Shown here piece by piece: positions 42,669 to 51,872 of a stretch of DNA of 64,000 nucleotides. The stretch is from Neorhizobium sp. NCHU2750 (GTDB lineage: Bacteria; Pseudomonadota; Alphaproteobacteria; Rhizobiales; Rhizobiaceae), in NCBI RefSeq assembly GCF_003597675.1, contig NZ_CP030828.1:508001-572000 (forward strand), written 5' to 3'. The translations under genes were made by a program, and so were the position numbers. Under the pieces are notes generated by a model. It saw only the letters and a list, made by a program, of their open reading frames with translations. It searched no databases and was not told where the DNA came from. The stretch's first letter is position 1, and every line of letters starts with the position of its first letter.

Positions 42669-44644
42669 AGCTTGATCCCGTCACGCTCGCCATTCTCGGC
42701 AACAAGCTCGCCGCCGTCAGCGAGGAAATGTGCCTGACGCTGCAGCGCACCGGCCGCACACTCTATGTCAAGGAAACGGCCGATTTCGCTTGCGCGCTGG
42801 CAGGCCTCGATGGCCGGTTCTTCGCCTATCCGCGCTCGATTGGCGTTTCAGGCTTCGTCGGTCTGGAATGTGCGCCCTCGATCGCAGCCGTCGGTCCGCT
42901 GGAGCCCGGCGACGTGATCCTCACCAACGATCCTTATCGCTCGGAAGGTCTCGCCACCCACTTGCCCGACCTGCACATGATCGAGCCCTATTTCCATGAG
43001 GGCAAGATCATCGCCTATGGCTGGTGCTTCGTGCATTGCTCGGATGTCGGCGGACGCGTGCCGTCCAGCATCTCGCCTGTCAATACTGAGATCTTCCAGG
43101 AAGGCCTGCGCATCCCGCCGGTCAAGCTGATGAAGAAGGGGGAGATGAACCCCGATGTGGCGCTGTTTCTCAATGCCAACAGCCGCACGCCAGATGCGAA
43201 TATGGGTGATATCCGCGCCATGCTGGCGGCACTTGCCGCTGGCCGCCGCCGACTGGAGCAGACGATCGGCCAGCACGGTGCCGAAACTGTCGCTACCGCG
43301 GCCGTCGATCTCGTGGCCTATTCGGCCGAAAAGGCCCGTACGGTCCTGAAGAGGGTGCCGTCGGGCACCTATAGCTTCTCCGATTATCTCGACGACGATG
43401 CGGCGACCCGTCTGCCGGTGCGCATCGCGCTTTCGGCCACCTTCGAGAATGGTGAGGTGCATCTCGATTTCACCGGCACCGACCCGCAGGTCGCGACCGC
43501 GATGAACATTCCCTCGCGCGGCCGTCCGCATGCCTGGCTGACGCTGCGCGTTCTGGCGCTTGTCAACACGCTTGACCCGACGACTCCGCTCAATGTCGGC
43601 ATGCTGGCGCCGGTGAAGATCACGGCGCCCGAAGGCAGCCTCGTCAACCCGCAGGAACCGGCAGCCGTCGGCGTGCGTCATGCGGCCGCGATCCGCGTCA
43701 ACGACGTCTTGAACGGCGCCTTCGGCAAGGCTTTGCCGGATGTCATGCCGGCAGCTTCCTCCGGCACCGTCATTCCCGTCGTCATGGCGGAACCGGATGG
43801 CCACGGCGGCCGGCGCGTGCAGGTCATCGAGCCGATGATCGGCGGCACCGGTGCCCGCAAGCGCCGTGATGGCATCGATGGTCGCGACAGCGGCATCTCC
43901 AATCTTGCCAACAATCCGGTCGAGACGGTCGAGGCCGAACTCGGCATCGAAATCACCTCCTACGCGCTTCGCCCGAATTCCGGCGGCGCCGGTCAATGGC
44001 GTGGCGGCTGTGGCATGGAGTTGACGTTCCGCGTGCTGACGGATGACTCGAACGTGCTTGGCCGAGGTCTCGAACGCCTTCTGTTCCGCCCCTGGGGCTC
44101 CAATGGCGGCAAGCCCGGCATGCCGGGCCAGCTTATCGTCAATCGTGGAACAACGGGCGAGCGGCATCTCGGTAAGATCGATGTGCTGACCGTGAACGCC
44201 GGCGATACCGTGACCTTCCTGACGCCCGGCGCCGGCGGCTGGGGCGATCCCGCCAAACGTGATCCTCAAGCGGTACTGAGCGATGTCGTCAATGGCTTCG
44301 TGACCGCCGATGCTGCAGCCACCGAATACGGCGTGGCGATCGTCGAAGGTGCCGTGGATGCCGCCGCGACCGAAAATTTGCGCAAGAGCGTTACCTCCAG
44401 CACGTCAGCCAACGCGCAGGGTGCCGAACGCGAGCGTTGGGACGAGGCCTTCCCGGCAAGCGTCATGGACAGGCTGAACCGCGGGCTGGTGGCGCTTCCG
44501 GGTGCCGTTCGTCAGCGCCGTCGCCGCGAGATATTCGATGCCGTGCTTTCTGAATTGCCGGAGGGCTTCCCGCGGGTCGCAGCCGATAAAACGGCCGTGG
44601 ACGCTGCCCGTCAAAAACTTGAGGCTGCCGCCGGCAGCTTCTGA
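42665..44644 (+). CDS. Hydantoinase/oxoprolinase family protein, HyuB-like subunit
   Basis: Partner subunit of 659 residues. It opens 'LDPVTLAILGNKLAAVSEEM', the standard HyuB start, followed by 'GDVILTNDPYRSEGLATHLPDL' and 'GRGLERLLFRPWG' in separate segments. The C-terminal 'TPGAGGWGDPAKRDP' is a strong family mark. About 100 extra residues follow that mark ('VVNGFVTADAAATEYG' onward), also usual. It overlaps HyuA by four bases. It hydrolyses the activated ring with ATP in a complex with HyuA. Confidence 0.92.
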   Translation: MKLDPVTLAILGNKLAAVSEEMCLTLQRTGRTLYVKETADFACALAGLDGRFFAYPRSIGVSGFVGLECAPSIAAVGPLEPGDVILTNDPYRSEGLATHLPDLHMIEPYFHEGKIIAYGWCFVHCSDVGGRVPSSISPVNTEIFQEGLRIPPVKLMKKGEMNPDVALFLNANSRTPDANMGDIRAMLAALAAGRRRLEQTIGQHGAETVATAAVDLVAYSAEKARTVLKRVPSGTYSFSDYLDDDAATRLPVRIALSATFENGEVHLDFTGTDPQVATAMNIPSRGRPHAWLTLRVLALVNTLDPTTPLNVGMLAPVKITAPEGSLVNPQEPAAVGVRHAAAIRVNDVLNGAFGKALPDVMPAASSGTVIPVVMAEPDGHGGRRVQVIEPMIGGTGARKRRDGIDGRDSGISNLANNPVETVEAELGIEITSYALRPNSGGAGQWRGGCGMELTFRVLTDDSNVLGRGLERLLFRPWGSNGGKPGMPGQLIVNRGTTGERHLGKIDVLTVNAGDTVTFLTPGAGGWGDPAKRDPQAVLSDVVNGFVTADAAATEYGVAIVEGAVDAAATENLRKSVTSSTSANAQGAERERWDEAFPASVMDRLNRGLVALPGAVRQRRRREIFDAVLSELPEGFPRVAADKTAVDAARQKLEAAAGSF

Positions 44645-44699
44645 TCCCGCATGAACCTGAATTCCTGATGCCACCTCGTTCCAGCTTTGGAGAACTGCG

Positions 44700-45749
44700 A
44701 TGACGACAATCAAGAGAAGACACTTCCTCGGTGGCAGCGCCGCAGTCGGCGCCGGCCTGATGGCGGGAGGCCTGCCGCGCCTCGCCAATGCCCAGTCGAA
44801 GGAAATCACCGTGACCGCCTTTGGCGGCGTCTGGGAAGAGGCGATCCGCAGCTGCTTCGTCGCGCCCTTCGAGGCCAAGACCAAGGCCAAGGCCAATGTC
44901 TCGCTTGGCGGCCCGCCGCAATGGCTGGCGCAGGTCGAAGCCAATCAGGCCAAGCCTCCCGTCGACGTGCTGATCATGACGCCTGACCTTGCCCTGACCG
45001 CTGCCAAGGCCGACCTCGTCGATACCATTTCCGTCGACAAGGTCCCGAACCTTGCCAAGATCCCGCAGCAGTTGACCGACAGCGTCATGGGCAAGGGCAC
45101 GCTGTTCGATTATGGCGTCGGCGGTATCACTTTCCACAAGGAACGCGTCAAGAACCCGCCGAAATCGTTTGCCGAATTCGTCGACCGCGTCTCGTCCGGC
45201 GATCTTATCGCTTCCGTGCCGTCCATCTCCTATGCCGTTACCCCGATCATGCTGATCTGGGCCATGGCCAAGGCACTTGGCGGCGGTGTGGAGAATATCG
45301 ATCCCTTCTTCAAGGCAATGGACAAGATGAAGAAGAACCTCGTGTTCTGGGCCGGCCCGAACGACTTCTTCAACCACCTGTCTTCCGGCGAAGCCGATTG
45401 CGGTATCTATTTCGATGGCCGCACCTGGAACCACTATGACAGCGGCGCCACCTGGATCGACTTCATCAACCCCGAAGAAGGCGGCTCGCTCAACGGCGTT
45501 GCCGTGCAGAAGCCGAAGAATGCCGATCCGCTCGCCTGGGATTACATCAACGAAATCCTCGACGCGCAGAACCAGACCAAGTTCGCCGACATCATGAACT
45601 ACGGCGTCACCAATACCGACGTCGTCTACAGCGAAAAGCTAAAGCCGCGCATCACGCCCTGGCAAAAGACCGCATTCCCGCCCTATGAGCAGATCGCTCA
45701 GGTGCGCAATGAATGGGTCGATCGCTGGAACCGGGATATCGGTCGCTAA
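44700..45749 (+). CDS. ABC transporter substrate-binding protein (PotD-like), Tat-exported
   Basis: Periplasmic binding protein of 349 residues. Twin-arginine signal 'IKRRHFLGGSAAVGAG' ends near 'ANAQ'; the mature domain begins 'ITVTAFGGVWEEAIR', typical of spermidine/putrescine-type receptors. GGAGA lies before ATG 44700. It supplies ligand to the two permeases downstream and the ATPase at 39496. The ligand may be the substrate of HyuAB. Confidence 0.9.
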   Translation: MTTIKRRHFLGGSAAVGAGLMAGGLPRLANAQSKEITVTAFGGVWEEAIRSCFVAPFEAKTKAKANVSLGGPPQWLAQVEANQAKPPVDVLIMTPDLALTAAKADLVDTISVDKVPNLAKIPQQLTDSVMGKGTLFDYGVGGITFHKERVKNPPKSFAEFVDRVSSGDLIASVPSISYAVTPIMLIWAMAKALGGGVENIDPFFKAMDKMKKNLVFWAGPNDFFNHLSSGEADCGIYFDGRTWNHYDSGATWIDFINPEEGGSLNGVAVQKPKNADPLAWDYINEILDAQNQTKFADIMNYGVTNTDVVYSEKLKPRITPWQKTAFPPYEQIAQVRNEWVDRWNRDIGR

Positions 45750-45800
45750 GATGAAGATGGGCTGCCTCTTTCGGGCAGCTCGATCGTAGTGGAGACAAGA

Positions 45801-45932
45801 CCCCTCCCAACCCTCCCCACAAGGGGGAGGGCTTAACCCGGTCGGTTCGCCGAGGCTCAATTTGGGCAGGCGGTTGCCCCAGGTTTTCTCCCCCCTTGTG
45901 GGGGAGATGGCCGGCAGGCCAGAGGGGGACTT
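45801..45932. repeat. Paired palindromic intergenic repeat (Rhizobiales type)
   Basis: Two related palindromes in opposite orientation: one around CCCTCCCCACAAGGGGGAGGG-like sequence (45801-45834), the other around CTCCCCCCTTGTGGGGGAG followed by a CCGGCAGGCC block (45885-45932). They flank about 50 bp. Such paired elements are frequent between genes in Rhizobium and Agrobacterium. Here they sit between binding protein and permease genes, where a large stem-loop can protect or attenuate the transcript. Confidence 0.8.
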
Positions 45933-45996
45933 TTAAGACACACATGATCGCCCTGCTCCGTGGGGCGATGGACCTTTCCCGCGACGGAAGCATTCG

Positions 45997-46860
45997 ATGA
46001 GCGATACGAACCTGCAACAGACATTGCCAACCCGACGGATGCGGCGGCTGACGCCGCATCTCATGGCGCTGCCTGCCGTGCTGTTTCTCGTCGTCTTCTT
46101 TGTCCTGCCGCTTTTCGACAACGGCATGCGCAGCGTGATCGCCGATGACGGCGGTTTCACCCTGTCGCGCTACGTCTCGCTGCTCACCGACGGCTTCTAT
46201 CTCGGCATCATCGCCCAGACCGTGTTGCTGTCCGCCGGCGTCACGCTGATCTCGATCCTGATCGGCTATCCGGTCGCCTATTTTCTCGTCCGCAAGGCCG
46301 GACGATGGGCTGGCCTGATCATCTTCCTGCTGATCGCACCGCTTCTGACATCGATCATTATGCGCACATTCGGCTGGCAGGTGCTTTTCGCCCGCCGCGG
46401 CCTCGTCAACAACCTGCTGGTCGATCAGCTCGGTATCATCTCGTCGCCGCTGAGGCTCACCAATTCACCGGAAATTTCGATTGCAGCGCTCGTCCACGTG
46501 TTGGTGCCGTTCATGGTGCTGTCGATTGCAACAGTGCTTCAAGGCATCGACACGCGGCTGGAGGAATCGGCTAAGATCCTCGGCGCCAACCGGCTGCGGA
46601 CCTTCTTCGAGGTGACCCTGCCGCTGTCACTGGATGGTATTGGTACCGGTGCCATTCTCGTCTTCATGATCGCCAATGGCAGCTTCGTCACGTTGGTCCT
46701 GCTCGGCGGCGGGCTGCAGACGCTGCCCCTGATGATCTATCAGCAATTCAACACGACGCGCGATTTCGGCATGGCCAGCGCGATGAGCACCATCCTTCTG
46801 GTCATCGCCGTCGCCTGCCTGTTCCTGCAACTGCGCCTCGTGCGCCGCAAGGGGGCCTGA
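45997..46860 (+). CDS. ABC transporter permease (PotB-like)
   Basis: Permease of 287 residues, six hydrophobic segments, 'LLIAPLLTSIIMRTFGWQVLF' and EAA-loop 'EESAKILGANRLRTFFEVTLP'. Belongs with the ATPase 39496 and binding protein 44700. Ribosome site GACGGAAG precedes ATG 45997. It ends 3 bp before the next permease. Confidence 0.9.
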   Translation: MSDTNLQQTLPTRRMRRLTPHLMALPAVLFLVVFFVLPLFDNGMRSVIADDGGFTLSRYVSLLTDGFYLGIIAQTVLLSAGVTLISILIGYPVAYFLVRKAGRWAGLIIFLLIAPLLTSIIMRTFGWQVLFARRGLVNNLLVDQLGIISSPLRLTNSPEISIAALVHVLVPFMVLSIATVLQGIDTRLEESAKILGANRLRTFFEVTLPLSLDGIGTGAILVFMIANGSFVTLVLLGGGLQTLPLMIYQQFNTTRDFGMASAMSTILLVIAVACLFLQLRLVRRKGA

Positions 46861-46863
46861 GCG

Positions 46864-47661
46864 ATGAAGCGCGACTGGATCAATATCGGCCTCGCCGCCT
46901 TCGTCGTCCTCTTCTTCGTCTTCATGCTGGCGCCGATCCTGATCGTCGTCGTCGTGTCGTTCACCTCGGCCGGCTATGTATCTTTCCCCATTCCCGGCTG
47001 GTCGATGAAGTGGTTCGCCCATATCTTCGAATATCAGCCGTTCATCGATGCGCTGATCGTCAGTTTCGAAATCGCCATCGGCGCAACGCTTCTTTCCTGC
47101 GTGATCGGCGTTCCCGCGGCGATCTATCTGGCGCGCTCGCGCAGCGCCTGGGCAGGCGCGGTGATGACCTTCCTTCTCTCATCGCTGTCCATGCCGATGA
47201 TCGTTATCGGTTTCGCTTCGCTGTTCTTCCTGTCCTGGCTCGGTGTCGGCATTTCGTTTTCGGCGCTGCTGATCACTCACACGGTCGTATGCCTGCCCTA
47301 CATCGTGCGCACCGTTGCAGGTGTTTATGCCGGCCTGCCGCGTGCCTATGAGGAGGCGGCCGCTATTCTCGGCGCCAATCCGCTCTTGACCTTCTGGCAT
47401 GTGACGCTGCCGCTGATCCGGCCGGGCATTATGGCGGGGTCGCTGTTCTCCTTCCTCACCTCCTTCGACAACCTGCCGATCAGCTATTTCTTCGGCAGTG
47501 CCGATACCAACACGCTGCCGGTCGTCATGCTGAGCTATATGGAAAACCAGTTCGATCCGACGATCGCGGCACTCAGCACGCTTCAGTTGCTGCTGGCCGT
47601 TGTCGCCCTGATTATCGTCGATCGCGTCTACGGGATCGAAAAGATGACGGTAGCCGGATGA
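46864..47661 (+). CDS. ABC transporter permease (PotC-like)
   Basis: Second permease, 265 residues, six spans, EAA-loop 'EEAAAILGANPLLTFWHVTLP' and 'FLTSFDNLPISYFFG', both common to PotC-type permeases. Completes the importer of the HyuAB operon. Confidence 0.9.
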   Translation: MKRDWINIGLAAFVVLFFVFMLAPILIVVVVSFTSAGYVSFPIPGWSMKWFAHIFEYQPFIDALIVSFEIAIGATLLSCVIGVPAAIYLARSRSAWAGAVMTFLLSSLSMPMIVIGFASLFFLSWLGVGISFSALLITHTVVCLPYIVRTVAGVYAGLPRAYEEAAAILGANPLLTFWHVTLPLIRPGIMAGSLFSFLTSFDNLPISYFFGSADTNTLPVVMLSYMENQFDPTIAALSTLQLLLAVVALIIVDRVYGIEKMTVAG

Positions 47662-47715
47662 CAGATGCCGTTGCCTGTCAGCGCCACGCCCCTTCTTGCC
47701 CTGTGAAAGTTGAAC

Positions 47716-48204
47716 ATGACAGATTTGATTGAGACCCTCGTTGGCGACGGCGCGGATGACCGTCTTGCAAAGCTGCTGGCACGGCGTGCCGATCTGATGG
47801 CGCTGACCGAGGCGAGCCGCAAGGCGGTATTGACGCCGGCCGAGCCGGGAGGACTGTCCCATGCGCTGCGCGCTTTGATTGCCGTTCGCGCATCCGAGCG
47901 CCTCGGCGATATGCGGATGAAGGATCATTACTACGAGCACTTCACCCAGGCTGAGGATTTCTACGATCTGGTTGGTCTCGTCGAACCGGACACGCGCTCC
48001 GATGACCCATGGCTGCAGGCCATTCTTGACCACGCCGACATGCTGACATGCCGCCCCCGGACAGCGACTCGTGGCGATATCGAGAGGCTTTACGCGGCCG
48101 GCGTCAGCGATGCCGACATCGTCCGCCTGGCGGAGCTTGCCGCCTTTCTTGGATATCAGGCTCGCCTCGTTGCCGGCCTGCGGCTGATGGAGATTGCCCG
48201 ATGA
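47716..48204 (+). CDS. CMD-domain protein (Avi_7170-like), CxxC absent
   Basis: A 162-residue helical protein resembling the CMD-domain family named after Agrobacterium vitis Avi_7170, which is usually found beside an AhpD-like partner (Avi_7169 family). It has only one Cys ('DMLTCRP') and so cannot run the AhpD dithiol cycle alone. The C-terminal 'VSDADIVRLAELAAFLGYQARLVAG' resembles the carboxymuconolactone-decarboxylase helix pair. It overlaps the partner by four bases (ATGA), so the two probably form a complex. ATG 47716 is chosen; TTG 47710 is an alternative. Confidence 0.68.
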   Translation: MTDLIETLVGDGADDRLAKLLARRADLMALTEASRKAVLTPAEPGGLSHALRALIAVRASERLGDMRMKDHYYEHFTQAEDFYDLVGLVEPDTRSDDPWLQAILDHADMLTCRPRTATRGDIERLYAAGVSDADIVRLAELAAFLGYQARLVAGLRLMEIAR

Positions 48205-48788
48205 GCGAAGCCGTTCACGACTATACGACCGAGGTGCTGGACTGGCGTCCCTTCGTCAAGCCGATCGATCTCGATACGGCAACGCCTGAGCAACTGGAGG
48301 CGCTGAAGATCACGCCGGCCAACAAGAAGGTCTCCGACTACGTCCTGACATTGGCGCACGATCCGGAATCCCTGTTGCATCGATCGCCGCTGTTCAACGG
48401 CATCATGTATGGCAAGGATGGCTTGGATCGTGGCGGGCGGGAACTCGGTGCGATCGGCTCATCGATCGTCAATCGCTGCATTTATTGCATCGCCGTCCAC
48501 GCGCGACATTTCAATCAGGCGACCAGGACGACCGAGATCGTTAAAGAAATTTTTGCCCATGAAACGGCTGCGACATTGCCGCCACGCGAACAGGCAATCT
48601 TCGATTTCTCGGTCAAGCTGTCTGCGTTTCCACCGGCCGCAACGGATGAGGACATGCAGCGCCTGAAAGCTGTTGGCCTCGATGATACGGAGATCCTCGA
48701 TCTCATCCTGTCGACGGCGATCTTCGGCTGGGCGAACCGGCTGATGCACACGCTTGGCGAGCCTTTCCGGCCAGACGCACAGGCTTGA
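48201..48788 (+). CDS. AhpD-type alkylhydroperoxidase-domain protein (Avi_7169-like)
   Basis: Carboxymuconolactone-decarboxylase/AhpD fold, 195 residues. The full AhpD active-site set is visible: Glu81 in 'GRELGAIG', Cys93 and Cys96 in 'CIYCIAVH', and His100. The Glu-to-Cys and Cys-to-His spacings equal those of AhpD. Proposed role: thiol-dependent peroxide reduction linked to the HyuAB operon, or an unknown redox step. Last gene of that operon; overlaps its partner. Confidence 0.85.
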   Translation: MSEAVHDYTTEVLDWRPFVKPIDLDTATPEQLEALKITPANKKVSDYVLTLAHDPESLLHRSPLFNGIMYGKDGLDRGGRELGAIGSSIVNRCIYCIAVHARHFNQATRTTEIVKEIFAHETAATLPPREQAIFDFSVKLSAFPPAATDEDMQRLKAVGLDDTEILDLILSTAIFGWANRLMHTLGEPFRPDAQA

Positions 48789-48879
48789 TATCCGGCACAA
48801 TCTAAACGCGGCGATCGGGATTTTGATAAAGAGCCCAAGCGCCCGCCTATCGAGATGGCCAATTATTGAAATGGTCCGG

Positions 48880-49037
48880 CGAGCCGGGAATGGCGGCTCG
48901 TTGTCGTGCAGTCCGCTCGTTCGGTGCGGGGAGGCATGCCTTTCTTGGCATCCCGCAATTTCAGGTGGATGACAGCTGTTTAGTCGCGCTCGATCAATAT
49001 GTTCCGGTGAATATATTGCTAGCCAAGCGTGCAATAT
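48880..49037. promoter_or_regulatory. modA upstream region: hairpin and inverted repeat
   Basis: The 293-bp gap 48789-49081 holds a hairpin CGAGCCG-N7-CGGCTCG (48880-48900) and, nearer modA, ATATTGC (49013-49019) with GCAATAT (49031-49037), a perfect 7-bp inverted repeat with 11-base spacer, followed by ATATCGATATAT-like sequence. The latter is a candidate ModE-type molybdate box, since it sits 45 bp before modA. The match to a defined consensus was not tested. Confidence 0.4.
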
Positions 49038-49081
49038 CGATATATCCCGTGCGATATCTTGAACATCAGGGGGTATACAAA

Positions 49082-49873
49082 ATGCAGGTTGATCGTCGTT
49101 GGCGGAATAGAGCCGCTGCCATTGCCGCCGGCGCGCTTCTCGCGGTTGCAGCGTCTATGGCGCCCGCTGTCGCACAGGACAAGGTCACCGTCTTTGCCGC
49201 TGCGAGCATGAAGAATGCACTCGATGCAGCCAACAAGGCCTGGACGACGGAGGCATCGAAGGACGTGACCGTGTCCTATGCCGCGAGCGGGGCTCTCGCC
49301 AAGCAGATCGAAAGCGGTGCACCGGCCGATGTGTTCATCTCTGCCGATCTCGACTGGATGAAATATCTTTCCGACAAGAAGCTGGTCAAGGAAGACAACA
49401 AGTCCAACTGGCTGGGCAACAGCATCGTTCTCGTCGCTCCGAAGGACAATGCAAAGCCTGTCGAGATCAAGGACGGTTTCGATCTGGCGGCCCTGCTCAA
49501 GGGCGGCAAGCTTGCCATGGGCGAGCCCAAGTCGGTGCCGGCCGGTAAATATGGTCAGGCAGCGCTCGAGAAGCTCGGGAGCTGGGCAGGCGTCGAGAAG
49601 AATGTTGCATTCGCCGAAAGCGTTCGTGCAGCACTCGCGCTCGTGTCTCGCGGAGAAGCACCTTACGGCATCGTCTATGCCACTGATGCCGTTGCCGATC
49701 CGGGTGTCGTCGTTGTCGGGACCTTCCCCGAAAGCAGCCATCCGCCGATCATCTATCCGATCGCCATCCTGTCGGACTCCAAGTCGGCTGATGCCAACGC
49801 CTATCTCGACTACCTGAAGTCCGCCAAGGCTGCTCCCTTCTTCGAGAAGGAAGGCTTTACGGTCCTGAAGTAA
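49082..49873 (+). CDS. modA: Molybdate-binding periplasmic protein ModA
   Basis: Receptor of the high-affinity molybdate importer, 263 residues. Signal peptide ends near 'PAVAQ'. The mature part begins 'DKVTVFAAASMKNALDA', the hallmark of ModA with the oxyanion-binding Ser, followed by 'YAASGALAKQIESGAPADVFISAD' across two segments. ATG 49082 follows CAGGGGG; upstream frame lacks a signal peptide. A terminator separates it from modB, so the receptor is probably made in excess. Confidence 0.94.
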   Translation: MQVDRRWRNRAAAIAAGALLAVAASMAPAVAQDKVTVFAAASMKNALDAANKAWTTEASKDVTVSYAASGALAKQIESGAPADVFISADLDWMKYLSDKKLVKEDNKSNWLGNSIVLVAPKDNAKPVEIKDGFDLAALLKGGKLAMGEPKSVPAGKYGQAALEKLGSWAGVEKNVAFAESVRAALALVSRGEAPYGIVYATDAVADPGVVVVGTFPESSHPPIIYPIAILSDSKSADANAYLDYLKSAKAAPFFEKEGFTVLK

Positions 49874-49906
49874 GGTTTTTCGGACTACGCTTCTGCTCTT
49901 ATCCGG

Positions 49907-49946
49907 CAGCACGCATGCCATGTTCGGTCTGCGTGCTGTTTTGTTT
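49907..49946 (+). terminator. Terminator between modA and modB
   Basis: CAGCACGCA (49907-49915) pairs with TGCGTGCTG (49930-49938) around a 14-base loop, followed by TTTTGTTT. It lies 34 bp after the modA stop and would reduce transcription into modBC. Confidence 0.82.
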
Positions 49947-50013
49947 CAGCGGCGTATCGTGATTGCAACGCGCGAGAAAAGCATTATTAGGCAGCATTAG
50001 GGTGGGGTGAGTT

Positions 50014-50715
50014 TTGGACTGGCTGGTGTTAAGTGACGAGGAGTGGACTGCGATCCGGCTCAGCCTCTGGGTTTCGGGCGTCGCCATGATCGTCAGCCTG
50101 CCCTTTGGCATCCTGACGGCCTATCTGCTTGCGCGCGGCCGGTTTTGGGGCAAGTCCATCCTCAACGGTATCGTTCACCTGCCGCTGATCCTGCCGCCAG
50201 TGGTCACTGGCTTCATTCTGCTCATCGTTTTCGGTCGACGTGGCGTCGTCGGCTCCTTTCTCAACGAATATCTCGGCATCGTGTTTTCCTTCCGCTGGAC
50301 CGGGGCGGCGCTCGCCTGTGGCGTGATGGGCTTTCCTCTGATGGTCAGATCCATTCGGCTCTCGATCGAATCAGTTGACCGAAAGTTGGAAGAGGCCGCC
50401 GGGACACTGGGGGCCAGCGCCGCCTGGGTATTTCTGACCGTTACCTTGCCATTGATCCTGCCGGGGATAATCGCCGGAATGATCCTCTGCTTCGCCAAGG
50501 CAATGGGTGAGTTCGGCGCAACCATCACCTTCGTTTCCAACATTCCCGGCGAGACGCAGACGCTTTCCGCCGCCATCTACACCTTCACGCAGGTGCCGGG
50601 CGGTGATCTCGGTGCCATGCGCCTGACGCTGGTGGCGATCGTGATCTCCTTCGCAGCCCTACTCGCCTCTGAATTGCTGGCACATCTGGTCGGCAAGAGA
50701 GTGAGTGCTGAATGA
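50014..50715 (+). CDS. modB: Molybdate ABC transporter permease ModB
   Basis: Permease of 233 residues with five to six membrane spans. Starts at TTG 50014 with GGGGTGAG upstream, giving the usual ModB N-terminus '[20 protein letters not shown]'. Diagnostic '[11 protein letters not shown]' and '[23 protein letters not shown]' are present as separate segments. The stop overlaps the modC start as ATGA. Confidence 0.93.
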   Translation: MDWLVLSDEEWTAIRLSLWVSGVAMIVSLPFGILTAYLLARGRFWGKSILNGIVHLPLILPPVVTGFILLIVFGRRGVVGSFLNEYLGIVFSFRWTGAALACGVMGFPLMVRSIRLSIESVDRKLEEAAGTLGASAAWVFLTVTLPLILPGIIAGMILCFAKAMGEFGATITFVSNIPGETQTLSAAIYTFTQVPGGDLGAMRLTLVAIVISFAALLASELLAHLVGKRVSAE

Positions 50716-51773
50716 CGATTTTTGTCGAAGTAAAACAGAAGCTTGGCGCGTTTTCTCTCGATGCAGCTTTCAGTTCACAAGGAGGGGTGACAGCGATTTT
50801 CGGCAGGTCCGGCTCCGGCAAGACCTCGATGATCCGCATCATCGCGGGCCTAGCAAGACCCGATCACGGGCGCCTCGTCATCGATGACACTGTATTGGTC
50901 GATACCGAAAAGCGCATCTTCGTGCCGCGGCACCGCCGTCGCTTTGGCTATGTTTTCCAGGAGGGGCGTCTTTTTCCGCATCTCTCGGTGCGCCAGAACC
51001 TAGGCTATGGACGCTGGTTTGCACCGAGGAGTGAAGCCTCGGCGGACTTCGATCGGGTCATCGACATGCTTGGCATCGGCGCCTTGCTGGACAGACGCCC
51101 GGCCGGTCTGTCCGGCGGTGAGAAGCAGAGGGTCGCCATCGGCCGCGCACTTCTGTCTGCGCCGCGCCTGCTGTTGATGGATGAGCCGCTTGCGGCGCTC
51201 GATGAAGCCCGCAAGGCGGAGATATTGCCCTATCTGCAGCGGTTGAGGGACGAAACCGCCACCCCGATCGTCTATGTCAGCCACTCGGTGGCGGAAGTTG
51301 CCCAGCTTGCCGACAGGGTGGTGATGATGAAAGACGGTCGGGTGGAGGCGACCGGCACGACTTCCGAAATACTGACCCTGCCTTCCGCTGATCGGCGTGA
51401 GGCTGGTGCTGTTCTTTCCGGCGTGGTGCGCGACGTCGACCCTGTTCATAATCTTGTGACCATCGGCCTGTCTGCGGCAGAGATTATCCTTCCCAATGCC
51501 AGGGTGAGGGAAGGGGCTGCTGTTCGTATCCATATCCCAGAGCGGGACGTCATGGTGGCGATTATCCGGCCGGAAGGGCTGAGTGCCCTCAATATCCTCG
51601 AAGGTGTAGTTTCAGCCATCGAACCGGATGTCGATGGCATGGTGCGGGTTCGCATCAGGTCCGGCGCGGACGTTGTGCTTGCGCGCATCACGGTGTTGTC
51701 ACAGGAACGCCTTGGGCTCGAAATCGGCAAGCCGGCCTTCGCTGTCATCAAGACGGTTGCGCTCGAGCGGTAG
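50712..51773 (+). CDS. modC: Molybdate ABC transporter ATPase ModC
   Basis: ATPase of 353 residues: Walker A 'GRSGSGKTS', '[14 protein letters not shown]', signature 'LSGGEKQR', Walker B 'LLLMDEP' and switch His in 'VSHSVAEV'. The C-terminal third is a TOBE/MOP molybdate-binding domain ('[12 protein letters not shown]'). Couples ATP hydrolysis to molybdate import with ModAB. Confidence 0.95.
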   Translation: MTIFVEVKQKLGAFSLDAAFSSQGGVTAIFGRSGSGKTSMIRIIAGLARPDHGRLVIDDTVLVDTEKRIFVPRHRRRFGYVFQEGRLFPHLSVRQNLGYGRWFAPRSEASADFDRVIDMLGIGALLDRRPAGLSGGEKQRVAIGRALLSAPRLLLMDEPLAALDEARKAEILPYLQRLRDETATPIVYVSHSVAEVAQLADRVVMMKDGRVEATGTTSEILTLPSADRREAGAVLSGVVRDVDPVHNLVTIGLSAAEIILPNARVREGAAVRIHIPERDVMVAIIRPEGLSALNILEGVVSAIEPDVDGMVRVRIRSGADVVLARITVLSQERLGLEIGKPAFAVIKTVALER

Positions 51774-51799
51774 AAAAGCTGGAGATCTTCGGCCTAAAG

Positions 51800-51828
51800 G
51801 ATTGACCGACAAAGGATGGCGGTCAATC
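51800..51828. terminator. Hairpin after modC
   Basis: GATTGACCG (51800-51808) and CGGTCAATC (51820-51828) form a perfect 9-bp stem with an 11-base loop, 26 bp after modC. No T tract follows. It may be a weak terminator or an operator upstream of the LacI gene. Confidence 0.45.
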
Positions 51829-51872
51829 TATAGCTGAAATATCGCTTCGGTTGGGGAGGTCGGCGCGTATTC

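Noticed and set aside
42848..44269. 473-codon minus-strand frame opposite HyuB
   Set aside because: Arg/His-rich shadow sequence without motifs; + strand gene is certain.
48860..48990. Molybdenum-cofactor riboswitch before modA
   Set aside because: Hairpins exist, but I could not match the conserved core of that RNA class, and an inverted repeat closer to modA explains regulation more simply.
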